From assembly GCA_945876755.1 (NCBI GenBank), contig CAMCPM010000002.1, forward strand, positions 176,254 to 240,253: a stretch of DNA of 64,000 nucleotides, read 5' to 3'. This DNA comes from an uncultured Clostridia bacterium (GTDB lineage Bacteria > Bacillota > Clostridia > Oscillospirales > Ruminococcaceae). The notes under the pieces are model-generated. The model was not told the DNA's origin. It searched no databases and saw only the letters and a program-made list of their open reading frames with translations. This document shows, piece by piece, positions 15,056 through 24,488 of the stretch. Positions within the stretch are counted from its first letter, which is position 1, and each line of letters begins with the position of its first letter. Made by a program: the position numbers and the translations under genes.

Positions 15056-16951
15056 ATGTTTAAAGGCAGAAAAGTTATTGCAGTCTGCATACCTAAAGCG
15101 TTCAATTCGGATTCGTTCAGGTATATAAAAAAGCTGAATGAGTATGCCTGTGAAAAGGATTATAAGCTTTTTGTGTATCAGACATGTACTGATCTGTATA
15201 TGAACGACAGTAATGACAGCGGTGAAAAATACGTTTTTGATTTAATTGATTATGATGCTGTCGATGGTGTAATTATTTTTACCGAGATGCTTAAAGACAA
15301 GGCTTTGTCGCGCAGGATAGCAGATAAAGCAATTGCAAAAGGCAAACCCGTTGTTTCTGTTGATGCTCCTATGGACGGCTGTATAAATATCTGCTATGAC
15401 TATGGCGATTGCTTTGAGAAAATTGTGCGGCATATTATTGTTGACCATAAGCTTACTAAGGTCAATTTTATTGCAGGCTTTGAGGGCAACGATTTTTCCG
15501 AGGAAAGGCTTAACGCATACAAACGTGTACTGGAAGAGCAGGGAATACCTTACGACCCGGAAAGGGTAGGCTACGGAAATTTCTGGGAGATGCCTGCAAG
15601 GCAGGTTATGGAAAAATTTCTTGCGGACGGAAAAGAACTTCCGGAAGCAATTATTTGCAGCAACGACGTAATGGCTATGACAGCCTGTAAATGTCTTCAG
15701 GAAAAAGGTTATTCCGTTCCCGATGACGTTATCGTTTCAGGCTTTGACGGAATTGAAGATGAGCGCTATCATTCTCCCAGACTGACTACCTGCCGAAGCA
15801 GCGAAGCAGAGATGTCAAAAAGTACGATAGAACTTATCGACAAAGCAATAAACGGAGAAAAAGTACCCGAAAATACCGTTATAAGCTTTGAAATGGTTAT
15901 TTCACAGTCCTGCGGTTGTGTGCAAAAAAATGCAGAAGACGCTTCAGATATGATAAATGACCTGCACAGCAGACTTGTAGGCTATATGCAGAGAAGCTAT
16001 GCTATGACCGGACTTATGACAACAATAAGCAGTATAAAAGTCCCGGAGCTTATGGTTGAGCATTTTACCAATAAAGATGAACTGAGCGATACATACTGCT
16101 GCCTTAATTCTGATGCGCTTAACCCTAAGAGCGGAGTTATGGACAGCATCTCAGATAAGCCTTTTACCGATGAAATGATAATGGTTTATCACGGTGTATA
16201 TGGTAAGAAAACTACTGAGATAATCCGTTTTAACAGAACAGATATTGCTCCGGGAATTGAAAGGAATTATTTTGAATGGAATGTTCCGGTTGTGTTTTCC
16301 GTTCTGCATTATCTTGATATTCCTCTGGGATATCTCTGTATGATAATTCCGCTAGAACCTATTTATTATGAGCGTATTCAGCAGATTGCCGAAGCATACG
16401 GCAATGGCTTTGGTAATGTAAGAATGTATAAAGCAATGGAAAGGCTTTATACTCACGACCCGCTTACGGAGCTTTACAACAGACGCGGTTTTTACCAGCT
16501 TATTTCATCAAAATTTGAAAAGGCGGAAAAAACAGAAAATGCTGAAATTGTTATTGTTTCCGCCGATTTGGACGGACTAAAGCCTATCAACGATACCTAC
16601 GGACATTCCGAGGGTGACAATGCAATAAAAGTAGTTGCTCAGGCTCTTGAAAGCGCTTCGGTCAGCGGTGAAATATGCGCACGTTTCGGCGGAGACGAGT
16701 TTGTTGTTGCAGGCATAACAGTTGACGGCAAGGATTATGCCGAAAGCTTTAAAAAGCGTTTTTATGAGTTTATTGATAATTACAATAAAACAAGCGGCAA
16801 GCCATATAAGGTTGCCGCAAGTATAGGTATAACCTGCAAAAAGCCGGACAATTTACAGATAGACGATATGATAAAAATGTCAGATGATTTGATGTATGCT
16901 GATAAGGCAACAAGAAGAATCGTTCGCAGCAGACCGCGCGAAAATGATTAA
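15056..16951 (+). CDS. Diguanylate cyclase with a LacI-type ligand-binding sensor (no HTH)
   Basis: A 631-residue protein. Residues about 5-290 resemble the effector-binding half of LacI/GalR regulators (IICSNDVMAMTACKCLQEKGYSVPDDVIVSGFDG and TTCRSSEAEMS are typical), but the DNA-binding helix-turn-helix is missing and there is no signal peptide. A middle region (about 310-455) may be GAF-like. The C-terminal GGDEF domain (about 460-631) has an intact active site (ARFGGDEF), so c-di-GMP synthesis is expected. The usual RxxD inhibitory site just upstream reads VSGE, so product inhibition through that site is unlikely. The design suggests that a cytoplasmic sugar-like ligand controls c-di-GMP. 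Start follows GGAGG; the stop interlocks with hemW (shared TTAA at 16948-16951). Confidence 0.85.
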   Translation: MFKGRKVIAVCIPKAFNSDSFRYIKKLNEYACEKDYKLFVYQTCTDLYMNDSNDSGEKYVFDLIDYDAVDGVIIFTEMLKDKALSRRIADKAIAKGKPVVSVDAPMDGCINICYDYGDCFEKIVRHIIVDHKLTKVNFIAGFEGNDFSEERLNAYKRVLEEQGIPYDPERVGYGNFWEMPARQVMEKFLADGKELPEAIICSNDVMAMTACKCLQEKGYSVPDDVIVSGFDGIEDERYHSPRLTTCRSSEAEMSKSTIELIDKAINGEKVPENTVISFEMVISQSCGCVQKNAEDASDMINDLHSRLVGYMQRSYAMTGLMTTISSIKVPELMVEHFTNKDELSDTYCCLNSDALNPKSGVMDSISDKPFTDEMIMVYHGVYGKKTTEIIRFNRTDIAPGIERNYFEWNVPVVFSVLHYLDIPLGYLCMIIPLEPIYYERIQQIAEAYGNGFGNVRMYKAMERLYTHDPLTELYNRRGFYQLISSKFEKAEKTENAEIVIVSADLDGLKPINDTYGHSEGDNAIKVVAQALESASVSGEICARFGGDEFVVAGITVDGKDYAESFKKRFYEFIDNYNKTSGKPYKVAASIGITCKKPDNLQIDDMIKMSDDLMYADKATRRIVRSRPREND

Positions 16952-18006
16952 ACCAGCCGGCATATAATTTCATTTGAAACGAGGCAGCCCTCAGGCGTAA
17001 GCTTGAGAGCGCCTTTTTCTTTTTTTAGGAGTCCGTTTTTTATGAGGATTTCCGCAGGCTTTTCAGCTTGCGGGTAATCGTCAAGAGAAAGTCCCTCTTT
17101 TGTAAGCCGCAATGAAAGCATTGCTTTTTCTTCGGCAGAACCGCCGTTATCAAGAGTAACTGTTTTCTGTACGTCCGAAGAGATAAATTCCGAAAGATTT
17201 TTCGGACAGGCAAAACGTTTTCCGTCAATAAAGCTGTGTGCCGCAGGACCGATCCCAAGGTATTCCTCACAGCGCCAGTATTTCAGATTGTGACGGCATT
17301 CAAAACCATCTTTGGCAAAGTTTGAGATCTCATACTGTTCAAAACCGCTTCCTTCCAGCGTTTGGACTGTTTCAAGATACATTTCCGCAGTATCATCCTC
17401 ATCAGGGATTTTTGAGAGTAACTCTTTGTCGGCGGCAAGGGGAGTACCCTCCTCAACTTTAAGCATATACGCTGAAATATGGGTAAGCGGAAGCTTTGAG
17501 ATAATGTCAAGATTGCAGCGCAGACTTTTGAAGGTCTGTCCCGAAACAGCAAGCATAAGGTCTGCGCTGATATTGTCAAATCCGAGTTTTGATGCGGCAA
17601 TAATCGCATTTACTGCCTGTTCCGAGCTGTGAAGCCGTCCAAGCATTTTAAGCTCATCTTTGTCAAATGACTGAACTCCGAATGAAAGGCGGTTTACTCC
17701 GGCAGAATGAATCTCTTTAAGGTAATCCGCAGTAACGCTGTTAGGATTGCACTCCATTGAAATTTCAGCGTTTGCAGTAATTTTAGCCGCAGAAAGAACT
17801 TCATAGATCTGCTTTGCGGAAAGCAGTGATGGAGTTCCGCCGCCGAAATAAACGGTATCGAAACAGCAGTCCGCAGCATTTATGTTGCGGACAACAGCAG
17901 CAGTATAAACGTCAGTCAGAGACAAGTCCGTTATGGAATAAAAATCGCAGTAGCTGCATTTTCTTACACAAAACGGAACGTGAATGTATAAGCCTATAGG
18001 TTGCAT
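16948..18006 (-). CDS. hemW: HemW-like radical SAM protein
   Basis: A 352-residue radical SAM protein with the CxxxCxxC cluster motif at the start (IHVPFCVRKCSYCDFYS) and the downstream VYFGGGTPSLL and LSFGVQSFD motifs of the HemN/HemW family. The N-terminus begins directly with the cluster motif and the length is that of HemW rather than HemN. HemW acts in heme handling and is often misnamed coproporphyrinogen oxidase. The start follows GGAGG closely. It is the last gene of a minus-strand unit with DUF4317 (17-bp gap). Confidence 0.88.
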   Translation of the reverse strand: MQPIGLYIHVPFCVRKCSYCDFYSITDLSLTDVYTAAVVRNINAADCCFDTVYFGGGTPSLLSAKQIYEVLSAAKITANAEISMECNPNSVTADYLKEIHSAGVNRLSFGVQSFDKDELKMLGRLHSSEQAVNAIIAASKLGFDNISADLMLAVSGQTFKSLRCNLDIISKLPLTHISAYMLKVEEGTPLAADKELLSKIPDEDDTAEMYLETVQTLEGSGFEQYEISNFAKDGFECRHNLKYWRCEEYLGIGPAAHSFIDGKRFACPKNLSEFISSDVQKTVTLDNGGSAEEKAMLSLRLTKEGLSLDDYPQAEKPAEILIKNGLLKKEKGALKLTPEGCLVSNEIICRLV

Positions 18007-18023
18007 ATGACCTCCGAAATTAT

Positions 18024-19157
18024 TTATGTAAGGCTTGTAGTCAGTCCGTTGATTGAAATGCTTGGATCGTCAAGGTCGATAACAAGACATCTTCTGCCGT
18101 CAATAACGCTTGTTCGTACCTTGTCAGTCGCGTCACGGCTTATGTTTATGGTAATTTCGGGAGTTGAAAGAACGGTTTTATTTTCAATAAGATTTTCTGC
18201 GGTAAGACCGTCAGCTTCGCCGACTTTTTCTTTGAAAACGGCAGGAAGAGCGTCCAGCTTGTCGCTGCTTACTCCTGCATCGAAAAGAATATTATGCAGC
18301 TTGTTATCGTCGATAAGCGGCATCTCGGTCTCATTTTTTGACTTAGTCACAATTTCCCTCAAAGACTCGTTTACCTGCGTGATGACCGTATAGCTAAGCT
18401 CGTCTCCCACAACGTCTGTCAGAACCTGCTGGAATGTTTCCTTTTCATTTTGACAAGTCATAATAAAATTACAGCCAAGAACATCCTCGATAACGGAAAT
18501 GTTGGGCTTTTTCGGCGTTTTGGTAAAGTACATGACTCTGTTGACATCGGGGCTTCTGTCGCTGAAAACGGGATAGAAAAATCCGTCAGTAGGTGTGCGG
18601 CTGATGATCAGGTCAGTGTTGGCTTTCTTGACGATAGTGTTGCTTTCGCTGTCAAACATTAAGCCGTCATCGCCGGTGCAAACAGGGCAAACCGCAGTTA
18701 CAATAAAGTTGTATTCTTCGGCGGCTTCGTCATAGGTCTCGTCGTTTTTGTCCTTGACCATAATGCTGTACGAGCAGTAACCAATTATCAGCGTATATGC
18801 CATTTCATATTCCATATTGTTGACAATTCGCTCGATCAGCTTAGCGTTGGAAGCTTCATCTTCAAGCTTGCCCTTAACTGCGGCGTAAAAAATGTTCTGC
18901 GCACCGTCCTCCTGATATTCCTCGTTAGGGAAGCTGTATTCCACAAGATTTTTTCCAACGCTTCCGCCGAGGACTTTTTTCAAGGACTCCAGCATAACAG
19001 CGCCCTCGTCCTCGGGAATAAGGGAGTAGAGCTTGTTTTCGCTGCATCGAATGTTTTTCTGCGGGTCAACATATACGGAAACAATATGATTCAGCGTAAA
19101 AAATCCGCTGCTGTCGGTAAAATTCTTTTTGATTTCCGCAACTTCTTTTTTATTCAT
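18024..19157 (-). CDS. DUF4317 family protein
   Basis: A 377-residue soluble protein recognised as DUF4317, a family of clostridia with no established function. It opens with MNKKEVAEIKKNFTD, lacks a signal peptide and membrane helices, and contains the pair CPVCTGDDGL near the middle. The start follows AAAGGA. It lies between a large membrane-protein gene upstream (56-bp gap) and hemW downstream, on the same strand, so co-transcription is likely. No catalytic motif was recognised. Confidence 0.8.
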   Translation of the reverse strand: MNKKEVAEIKKNFTDSSGFFTLNHIVSVYVDPQKNIRCSENKLYSLIPEDEGAVMLESLKKVLGGSVGKNLVEYSFPNEEYQEDGAQNIFYAAVKGKLEDEASNAKLIERIVNNMEYEMAYTLIIGYCSYSIMVKDKNDETYDEAAEEYNFIVTAVCPVCTGDDGLMFDSESNTIVKKANTDLIISRTPTDGFFYPVFSDRSPDVNRVMYFTKTPKKPNISVIEDVLGCNFIMTCQNEKETFQQVLTDVVGDELSYTVITQVNESLREIVTKSKNETEMPLIDDNKLHNILFDAGVSSDKLDALPAVFKEKVGEADGLTAENLIENKTVLSTPEITINISRDATDKVRTSVIDGRRCLVIDLDDPSISINGLTTSLT

Positions 19158-19213
19158 TTGTGTGATGTTCCTTTCTTTTTATATAAAAGTGAAATTGTTT
19201 TTTATATTTAAAA

Positions 19214-22200
19214 TTACCACGTCCAGTCGGACATAAACCGTGTTAGTTTTGTATCCTCGCCGCTGCGCTTTTGCTGCTTTTTAAGCTCGTTCACAACTCC
19301 GAGAGTTATAAGTGCCGCACCCGTAAGCGCAAGGTAAACAAGCCATGCGATACTGTCACGCTGACCGAAGCTGAGAAGTACCGCCGAAGCCACCATTGAA
19401 GCTACCGCAAGTACAAACCAGCGCTTTTTCTTGATGATGAACGATACCGCAAGCATAATGAAAAGCACTACTCCTATAAAAACTGCGGCAAATGCTTCGC
19501 CCGAAGTGAGCGAGTCGATAAACAGAACCACGAGTGAAAATATAGCTGCAACAAATGAGAAATTATCGACCTTTTCGGGAACGTCCTTCCATATCAGCCT
19601 GAGCAGTACACAGAAAATCACCACGGGAAGCAGGTTGAACTGTACGTCTATCATATCGGGAAGTTCAAAGAACGGCTGTACCCACACAATCGGGAAAATG
19701 AAAGCCGAAGAAGCTGTAAGGCAGACTTTATTTGCGGCGGAGGAATATTCACTCCTGAGCAGGTTTAACGTAACAAGTGCAAGAATTATTAACGCAAGCC
19801 AGCGCTTTAGGTCGGTTTCGGCATTGATAAGGTATATGACTGACGGCACAAATGCTCCAACTGAAAATACGTCAGAGTAAAGATTTTCAAACATTTTTTT
19901 GCGGAAAAGTATGTGTCCGCAGATTGCCAGAACAGCTGTAAGAGCAAGCATCGCCTCCAATTTATCGTAGGAACAGGAAACACATATTGCCGAGAAAAGC
20001 GGGAAGATCATGTTCATAGTGTTTCGCCGGCAAATGCTTGTAAACAGTCCGCCAACCATAAGTACAATGCCGATAATACATACCGCAAGATTTGCTTCAT
20101 CATTGCCGACAAAGAGCATGATTCCGCCCAGAATCGAAGCGGTGTACCACACAAAATGTTCTATGTGTTTTTGTGTTTTTTCAAATACATCAAAGGCTAT
20201 GCCGATAAGATACGCAGCAAAAATCAGTATTACGACAGCGGCAGGGAAGCAAAGCAGGTAAACGCTGTCGGTAACTCCTGCGCCAATGAAAAGCGATGTC
20301 AGAACGATTACTGCATTAAGCAGGTTAATGTATGAATATTTTCCTTGGGGGAATGCAGATTTGGCAAGATACAAAGCGGTATAAGCCGTTACCGAAAGCA
20401 TCGGCAGGAAATAATATGTCTCCCACAAAATTGATGAAATGCCAAATATGGGAATGACCGCAATTACCGCTATTCCGTATGAAATCGCATAGCTGCGTGC
20501 CTTTGGGATAAAAAGCATTACCGAAGCAATTATGCAGATAAGAATTACCGTAAGCGACATTGCCATAGCGCCGTTTTCGGAGAATAGATTGTAATCCTCG
20601 AAAATCAGCGAGAGCGGCAGCGTAAGCTGAAAGGTCAGCACGGGGCAAACCGCCGCAGAAATTTTTCCTCTGTTTGAGAAAGCTGCGCAGATTATTCCTG
20701 CCAGAAGAATGGCAATTGCGAAAAATCTGCCATCGTATTCGGTACAGCAAAGACGGGAGCATATAAACGCATATATCGCAATTATAATGTCGTTTACCGG
20801 AGTGTAAAGCGATTTTTTCAGTCCCGTAAATCTTGTTGCGGCAAAGTATGCAAGCATTACTGCATAAGCTATAACAAAACCGATACAGCCAAGGTCTGTT
20901 TTATGTGAAATGAGCAGTACAATGTCAGCTGAAAGCCAAAGCATTGCTCCGAATGACAGCGCCTTGTACGCAGTTGTTTTGTGCCGCAGAGTAAGCATTA
21001 GCAGCTGAGTGTAAACCGCAGCAGCGGCAATTACCAGCTGCCACGACGGAGCTGAATTTTCGGAAATAAGAATAATATTTTCAGAAATTCCCAGAATTCC
21101 CGAAACGCAGGCAGCGGTAATAGCAAGTATCTTCATTATTTTACGCAGTATTTCGGGGAAGATACCCATTGCGGAAAGTACTGCATAAATCAGCGAGGTT
21201 GCGGCAATTACACAGGCATAACCGGATACCTCGTCCGGTTCAAAGCCCGAAAACAGCGAAACTGTAATGAAAAACGCAAAGGAAAGCGCTCCGAAAGTGC
21301 CGCTTTTTTCGGTAACATTTTTTGTGAGAAAGCACACGGAAAATACTGCAAACGCCGCAAGAGTGAGAATACCGTTTCTGTCGCCTGCAAAGACCGTCAT
21401 AGAGATGATTCCGAGAATCGCTGCATTTACGGCGGCAAAGCGGCTGTATACTGCCGAGAAAACGTTGTTTTCTCCGAAAAGCCTGTCAAAAACCTTTTTT
21501 ACAGCAGGTTCGGCGGCGGAAAGTATCAGCGCAAAGATCGAGCATATAAGTATCGAAACGTCTCCCGACGGAGAAAAATGCCATATCAGAGATATTACAA
21601 ACGCCGAAAAGCTGCAAAGGAAAATATCTGCAAACGGCTTGCTTTTGTAGTCATGCGCACCCTTTAGGAAAGGTATGCACACACTGAGGAATATTGCGGA
21701 AAGGACAAGCCGCCACCCATCTCCCGAGAAAGAAAGGTACTCTCCGAAAACCTTGAGTATACCTGCGGCGGCAACTGCGGCAGGCAGGAAAATGCTTCCC
21801 AATACATAGAAGACCCGACCTGTCTGAGCAAGCTTCAGCTTGCGTTCGGTAAAGGAATGGATACCGAAGAATACCGCCGAGAATGACAGCAGAACGACTG
21901 CTTTGAAAAACGTGTTCAATGCGCCCCATGCGGCAACAGCGAAGATAACTCCCGAAAGGGATATGAGCAATGCGCCGAGAATGAGTATGATGTTAATGGT
22001 ACTTACGCTGTTTTTCTGTTTAGGTACTTCCGTGACCTTCACAGGTTCAGGCATATTTGCGGGAGCTTCCTTTGAAATTTCTTTCGGCTTTTCGGCATAA
22101 GCATTTACGGTCTGCGGTATGGCATAAGGCATATCATACCCAAAAGTGTTCTGCGGCGGAGAAGCAGGCTCACAGACCTGCTCTGCCACGGAAGAGCTTT

Positions 22201-22426
22201 CCGTTGCTTTAGTTTCTGGAACAGGTCCTTCCGTATGTAAATCGGGCTGAACAGGTTGAGCAGCCTGAACAGTATTGACTTCGTTTCCTTTTTCGGAGAT
22301 CAGTTTGTTTATTTTCTCGTTAAGTTCTTTGTTCACGCGTTTCAGATCCGAAGTCTTTGAAAGCTGAACAAGAAAAAGAATGAGCAGTACTATCGGCGAA
22401 ATAAGCCATAAAAAGATAAAAATCAT
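19214..22426 (-). CDS. Very large polytopic membrane protein, function unknown
   Basis: A 1070-residue protein. A first membrane helix (about 2-21) is followed by a short coiled coil (SDLKRVNKELNEKINKLISE), a Pro/Glu/Val-rich cytoplasmic linker (about 50-145) and then a series of perhaps 30 membrane helices covering the rest, ending in a short basic tail (KKQQKRSGEDTK). The layout recalls large DUF2157/DUF2339-like or SCO7613-like membrane proteins, but I could not assign it to one. There are no transporter, transferase or protease motifs I recognise. The start follows AAGGAG and a consensus promoter lies upstream. Confidence 0.75.
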   Translation of the reverse strand: MIFIFLWLISPIVLLILFLVQLSKTSDLKRVNKELNEKINKLISEKGNEVNTVQAAQPVQPDLHTEGPVPETKATESSSVAEQVCEPASPPQNTFGYDMPYAIPQTVNAYAEKPKEISKEAPANMPEPVKVTEVPKQKNSVSTINIILILGALLISLSGVIFAVAAWGALNTFFKAVVLLSFSAVFFGIHSFTERKLKLAQTGRVFYVLGSIFLPAAVAAAGILKVFGEYLSFSGDGWRLVLSAIFLSVCIPFLKGAHDYKSKPFADIFLCSFSAFVISLIWHFSPSGDVSILICSIFALILSAAEPAVKKVFDRLFGENNVFSAVYSRFAAVNAAILGIISMTVFAGDRNGILTLAAFAVFSVCFLTKNVTEKSGTFGALSFAFFITVSLFSGFEPDEVSGYACVIAATSLIYAVLSAMGIFPEILRKIMKILAITAACVSGILGISENIILISENSAPSWQLVIAAAAVYTQLLMLTLRHKTTAYKALSFGAMLWLSADIVLLISHKTDLGCIGFVIAYAVMLAYFAATRFTGLKKSLYTPVNDIIIAIYAFICSRLCCTEYDGRFFAIAILLAGIICAAFSNRGKISAAVCPVLTFQLTLPLSLIFEDYNLFSENGAMAMSLTVILICIIASVMLFIPKARSYAISYGIAVIAVIPIFGISSILWETYYFLPMLSVTAYTALYLAKSAFPQGKYSYINLLNAVIVLTSLFIGAGVTDSVYLLCFPAAVVILIFAAYLIGIAFDVFEKTQKHIEHFVWYTASILGGIMLFVGNDEANLAVCIIGIVLMVGGLFTSICRRNTMNMIFPLFSAICVSCSYDKLEAMLALTAVLAICGHILFRKKMFENLYSDVFSVGAFVPSVIYLINAETDLKRWLALIILALVTLNLLRSEYSSAANKVCLTASSAFIFPIVWVQPFFELPDMIDVQFNLLPVVIFCVLLRLIWKDVPEKVDNFSFVAAIFSLVVLFIDSLTSGEAFAAVFIGVVLFIMLAVSFIIKKKRWFVLAVASMVASAVLLSFGQRDSIAWLVYLALTGAALITLGVVNELKKQQKRSGEDTKLTRFMSDWTW

Positions 22427-22469
22427 AAGCGTCGCTCCTTACGTCGGTAATTAGAAAAATATTGATATA

Positions 22470-22498
22470 ATTATAACCCTAATTGTCGGAAATGTCAA
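22470..22498 (-). promoter_or_regulatory. Consensus promoter of the membrane protein-DUF4317-hemW unit
   Basis: On the minus strand TTGACA (22493-22498), 17-bp spacer, TATAAT (22470-22475). It is divergent from the promoter at 22581. Confidence 0.8.
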
Positions 22499-22580
22499 CA
22501 AGCAGCGAAAGTGCAGAGCTATATATTTTGGTCATAGTGTAAAAATAAAAAGATAAAATGCAGCAAGTTAAAAATATATA

Positions 22581-22608
22581 TTGACAAGTATATTATATGT
22601 GGTATAAT
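22581..22608 (+). promoter_or_regulatory. Consensus promoter of the CmpB-type gene
   Basis: TTGACA (22581-22586), 16-bp spacer, TATAAT (22603-22608), about 55 nt before the GTG start. Confidence 0.8.
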
Positions 22609-22663
22609 ATACAATGTGGATATTGAAAACAGTTTAACAAAAACTTGAAAGGACGGTTATTAA

Positions 22664-23677
22664 GTGGAAACGATCCCTTTTATTGAATTCAGTCTTTACG
22701 AAATGTTTCATATATTTATTTTCTGGGCGTTTATCGGCTGGTGCATAGAGGTCTGCTGGATGACCCTTGAAACAGGAGAATACCAGAACCGCGGCTTTCT
22801 CAATATGCCGATATGTCCTATATACGGCTTCGGCGTTATAATGGTCACCGTATTGTTCCGACCGCTTTCCCACACGGTATTTCCTCTTTTTATCGTAACG
22901 AGCGTGCTGTGTACTGCCTTTGAACTGCTGGTGGGACTTGGAATGGAAAAGCTTTTCCATGCACGCTGGTGGGATTATTCCCATGAAAGGTTTAATTATA
23001 AGGGTTACATATGTCTTAAAATTTCAATATTGTGGGGACTTGGCTGCGTTATCGTTGTGCGCCTTGTCGAACCAATGGTTGAAAAGGTTGTCCGTCTTAT
23101 GCCGGTTGAGTTGGGGCTTGCACTTATTGTAATATGGTCGGTGCTTATTGTGATTGACCTTATTTCGTCAATATGCGCCGTAAACAAGCTGAACAACCGC
23201 CTGAAGCAAATCGATGAGATCTCAAAGGTCATGCTCCTCAGCGCTGTTAAAATCGGCGAGAACCTTTCTCAGGAAACCCTTGAAATAAAAGAAAAGTATG
23301 ATAAGCTTGCAGAAAAAGCGGACGAAAAGACCCAGTCTTTTAAAGAAAAATACAATCATTATATTTCTTCAAAGGAGGGACAGTCCAAATTTGCTGAAAT
23401 TAAGGAGAAATACGGCAAGATAGTTGAATCCGCCGATTTTAAACTCAGCGAGTGGAAAGAAAGATACGAAAAGCTTATAAACCTCCGTGACCGTTCGGTT
23501 GAACGTCTTTTGAAAGCGTTCCCTTATATCCGTTCAACATCTTATTCCGAGTCAATGGAGGAACTGAAGATACGCATACGCGAGATAAATATCCTGCAAA
23601 AAAGAAAAAAATCCGAACCCGAAAAATTGCTGCCCGATGACGAAGAAAAAGAGTTTTCTGCGGAGAAAAAAATGTGA
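22664..23677 (+). CDS. CmpB-type (putative ABC transporter type IV) membrane protein with a coiled-coil tail
   Basis: A 337-residue protein. The N-terminal half (about 1-170) has roughly five membrane helices with the ABC_trans_CmpB family hallmarks FIGWCIEVCW, NRGFLNMPICPIYGFG and ARWWDYS. The C-terminal half is cytoplasmic and strongly helical: Lys/Glu-rich heptads such as EIKEKYDKLAEKADEKTQSF repeat to about residue 300. 'Transporter' is a family label only; no ATPase gene is adjacent. The start is GTG at 22664 after GAAAGGA. It has its own promoter. Confidence 0.78.
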   Translation: METIPFIEFSLYEMFHIFIFWAFIGWCIEVCWMTLETGEYQNRGFLNMPICPIYGFGVIMVTVLFRPLSHTVFPLFIVTSVLCTAFELLVGLGMEKLFHARWWDYSHERFNYKGYICLKISILWGLGCVIVVRLVEPMVEKVVRLMPVELGLALIVIWSVLIVIDLISSICAVNKLNNRLKQIDEISKVMLLSAVKIGENLSQETLEIKEKYDKLAEKADEKTQSFKEKYNHYISSKEGQSKFAEIKEKYGKIVESADFKLSEWKERYEKLINLRDRSVERLLKAFPYIRSTSYSESMEELKIRIREINILQKRKKSEPEKLLPDDEEKEFSAEKKM

Positions 23678-23705
23678 TTTTTTTGTAAAACTACCGAAAA
23701 ATCTG

Positions 23706-23734
23706 TTGACAGCTTGTGCAGAATGTGGTATACT
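23706..23734 (+). promoter_or_regulatory. Promoter of the pyr operon
   Basis: TTGACA (23706-23711), 17-bp spacer, TATACT (23729-23734), immediately followed by the PyrR-type leader. Confidence 0.82.
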
Positions 23735-23751
23735 GTTAAAAGCTTGGACAA

Positions 23752-23920
23752 CCTTTAAGTTGATCCCGTGAGATTGACAAGGCAGTCGCTTATAATAATT
23801 CTTCGGCAGGTGTTAGCGTATCTTTCGTATGATTTCGGGGAATGCTGTATCTGCATGATATGTAAAATATAAGTTGATTAATACCTGTCTGTGTCAGTTC
23901 ACGGACGGGTATTTTATTTT
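23752..23920 (+). promoter_or_regulatory. PyrR-responsive transcription attenuator leader
   Basis: Three elements are visible. (1) A PyrR-binding hairpin at 23759-23778, GTTGATC-CCGTGA-GATTGAC, closed below by CCTT/AAGG; it matches the ATCCNGNGAGRTT core of PyrR sites. (2) An antiterminator strand GGCAGGTGTTA (23805-23815) that can pair with TAATACCTGTC (23879-23889). (3) A terminator with arms 23883-23893 and 23900-23910 followed by ATTTTATTTT. By analogy with Bacillus, UMP-bound PyrR stabilises the first hairpin, prevents antitermination and lowers expression of the operon. The pyrR gene itself is the first gene, giving autoregulation. Confidence 0.85.
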
Positions 23921-23933
23921 CAGGAGGTGCGTA

Positions 23934-24473
23934 ATGAGCAGCTTGCAGCTTAACCAGAAAGCCGTTATTATGGATGAAAATGCCATGTCAAGAGCAGTGG
24001 CAAGAATATCCTATGAAATTCTTGAGCGCAATAAGGGAGCGGACAGTCTTTGCTTTGTGGGTATACTTTCAAGGGGCGTTTACCTTGCTGAAAGGATCGC
24101 GGAAAAGCTCCGTGAACTTGAGGGCGTTGCTCCCGAAACCGGCATACTTGATATAACAGCTTACCGTGACGATGAAAAGCACTCCGACAGTGGCGACAGA
24201 ACGGACATCCCTTTTGATATAAAGGACAAGCGTGTGATAATTGTTGACGATGTTATTTTTACGGGACGAAGCGCAAGAGCGGCAATGGACGCCGTTACAA
24301 AACGGGGAAGACCGAAAAATATCCAGCTTGCGGTGCTTGTAGACAGAGGTCACAGGGAACTGCCTATCCGTCCCGATTATGTAGGAAAAAACGTGCCTAC
24401 CTCCCGTGACGAGGCGGTCAAGGTCATGATGAAAGAAATAGACGGCAGCGACAAGGTCGTAATTTTTGAATAA
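23934..24473 (+). CDS. pyrR: PyrR bifunctional RNA-binding regulator/uracil phosphoribosyltransferase
   Basis: A 179-residue PyrR of normal length. The PRPP-binding motif is intact ([20 protein letters not shown]), and [18 protein letters not shown] and DITAYRDD match the family. PyrR binds leader RNA of pyr operons in the presence of UMP and has weak uracil phosphoribosyltransferase activity. The ORF-track start at 23874 lies inside the attenuator; the ATG at 23934 follows AGGAGG directly after the terminator. It is first in an operon continuing into pyrC. Confidence 0.95.
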   Translation: MSSLQLNQKAVIMDENAMSRAVARISYEILERNKGADSLCFVGILSRGVYLAERIAEKLRELEGVAPETGILDITAYRDDEKHSDSGDRTDIPFDIKDKRVIIVDDVIFTGRSARAAMDAVTKRGRPKNIQLAVLVDRGHRELPIRPDYVGKNVPTSRDEAVKVMMKEIDGSDKVVIFE

Positions 24474-24488
24474 TTAACGGAGGTACAG

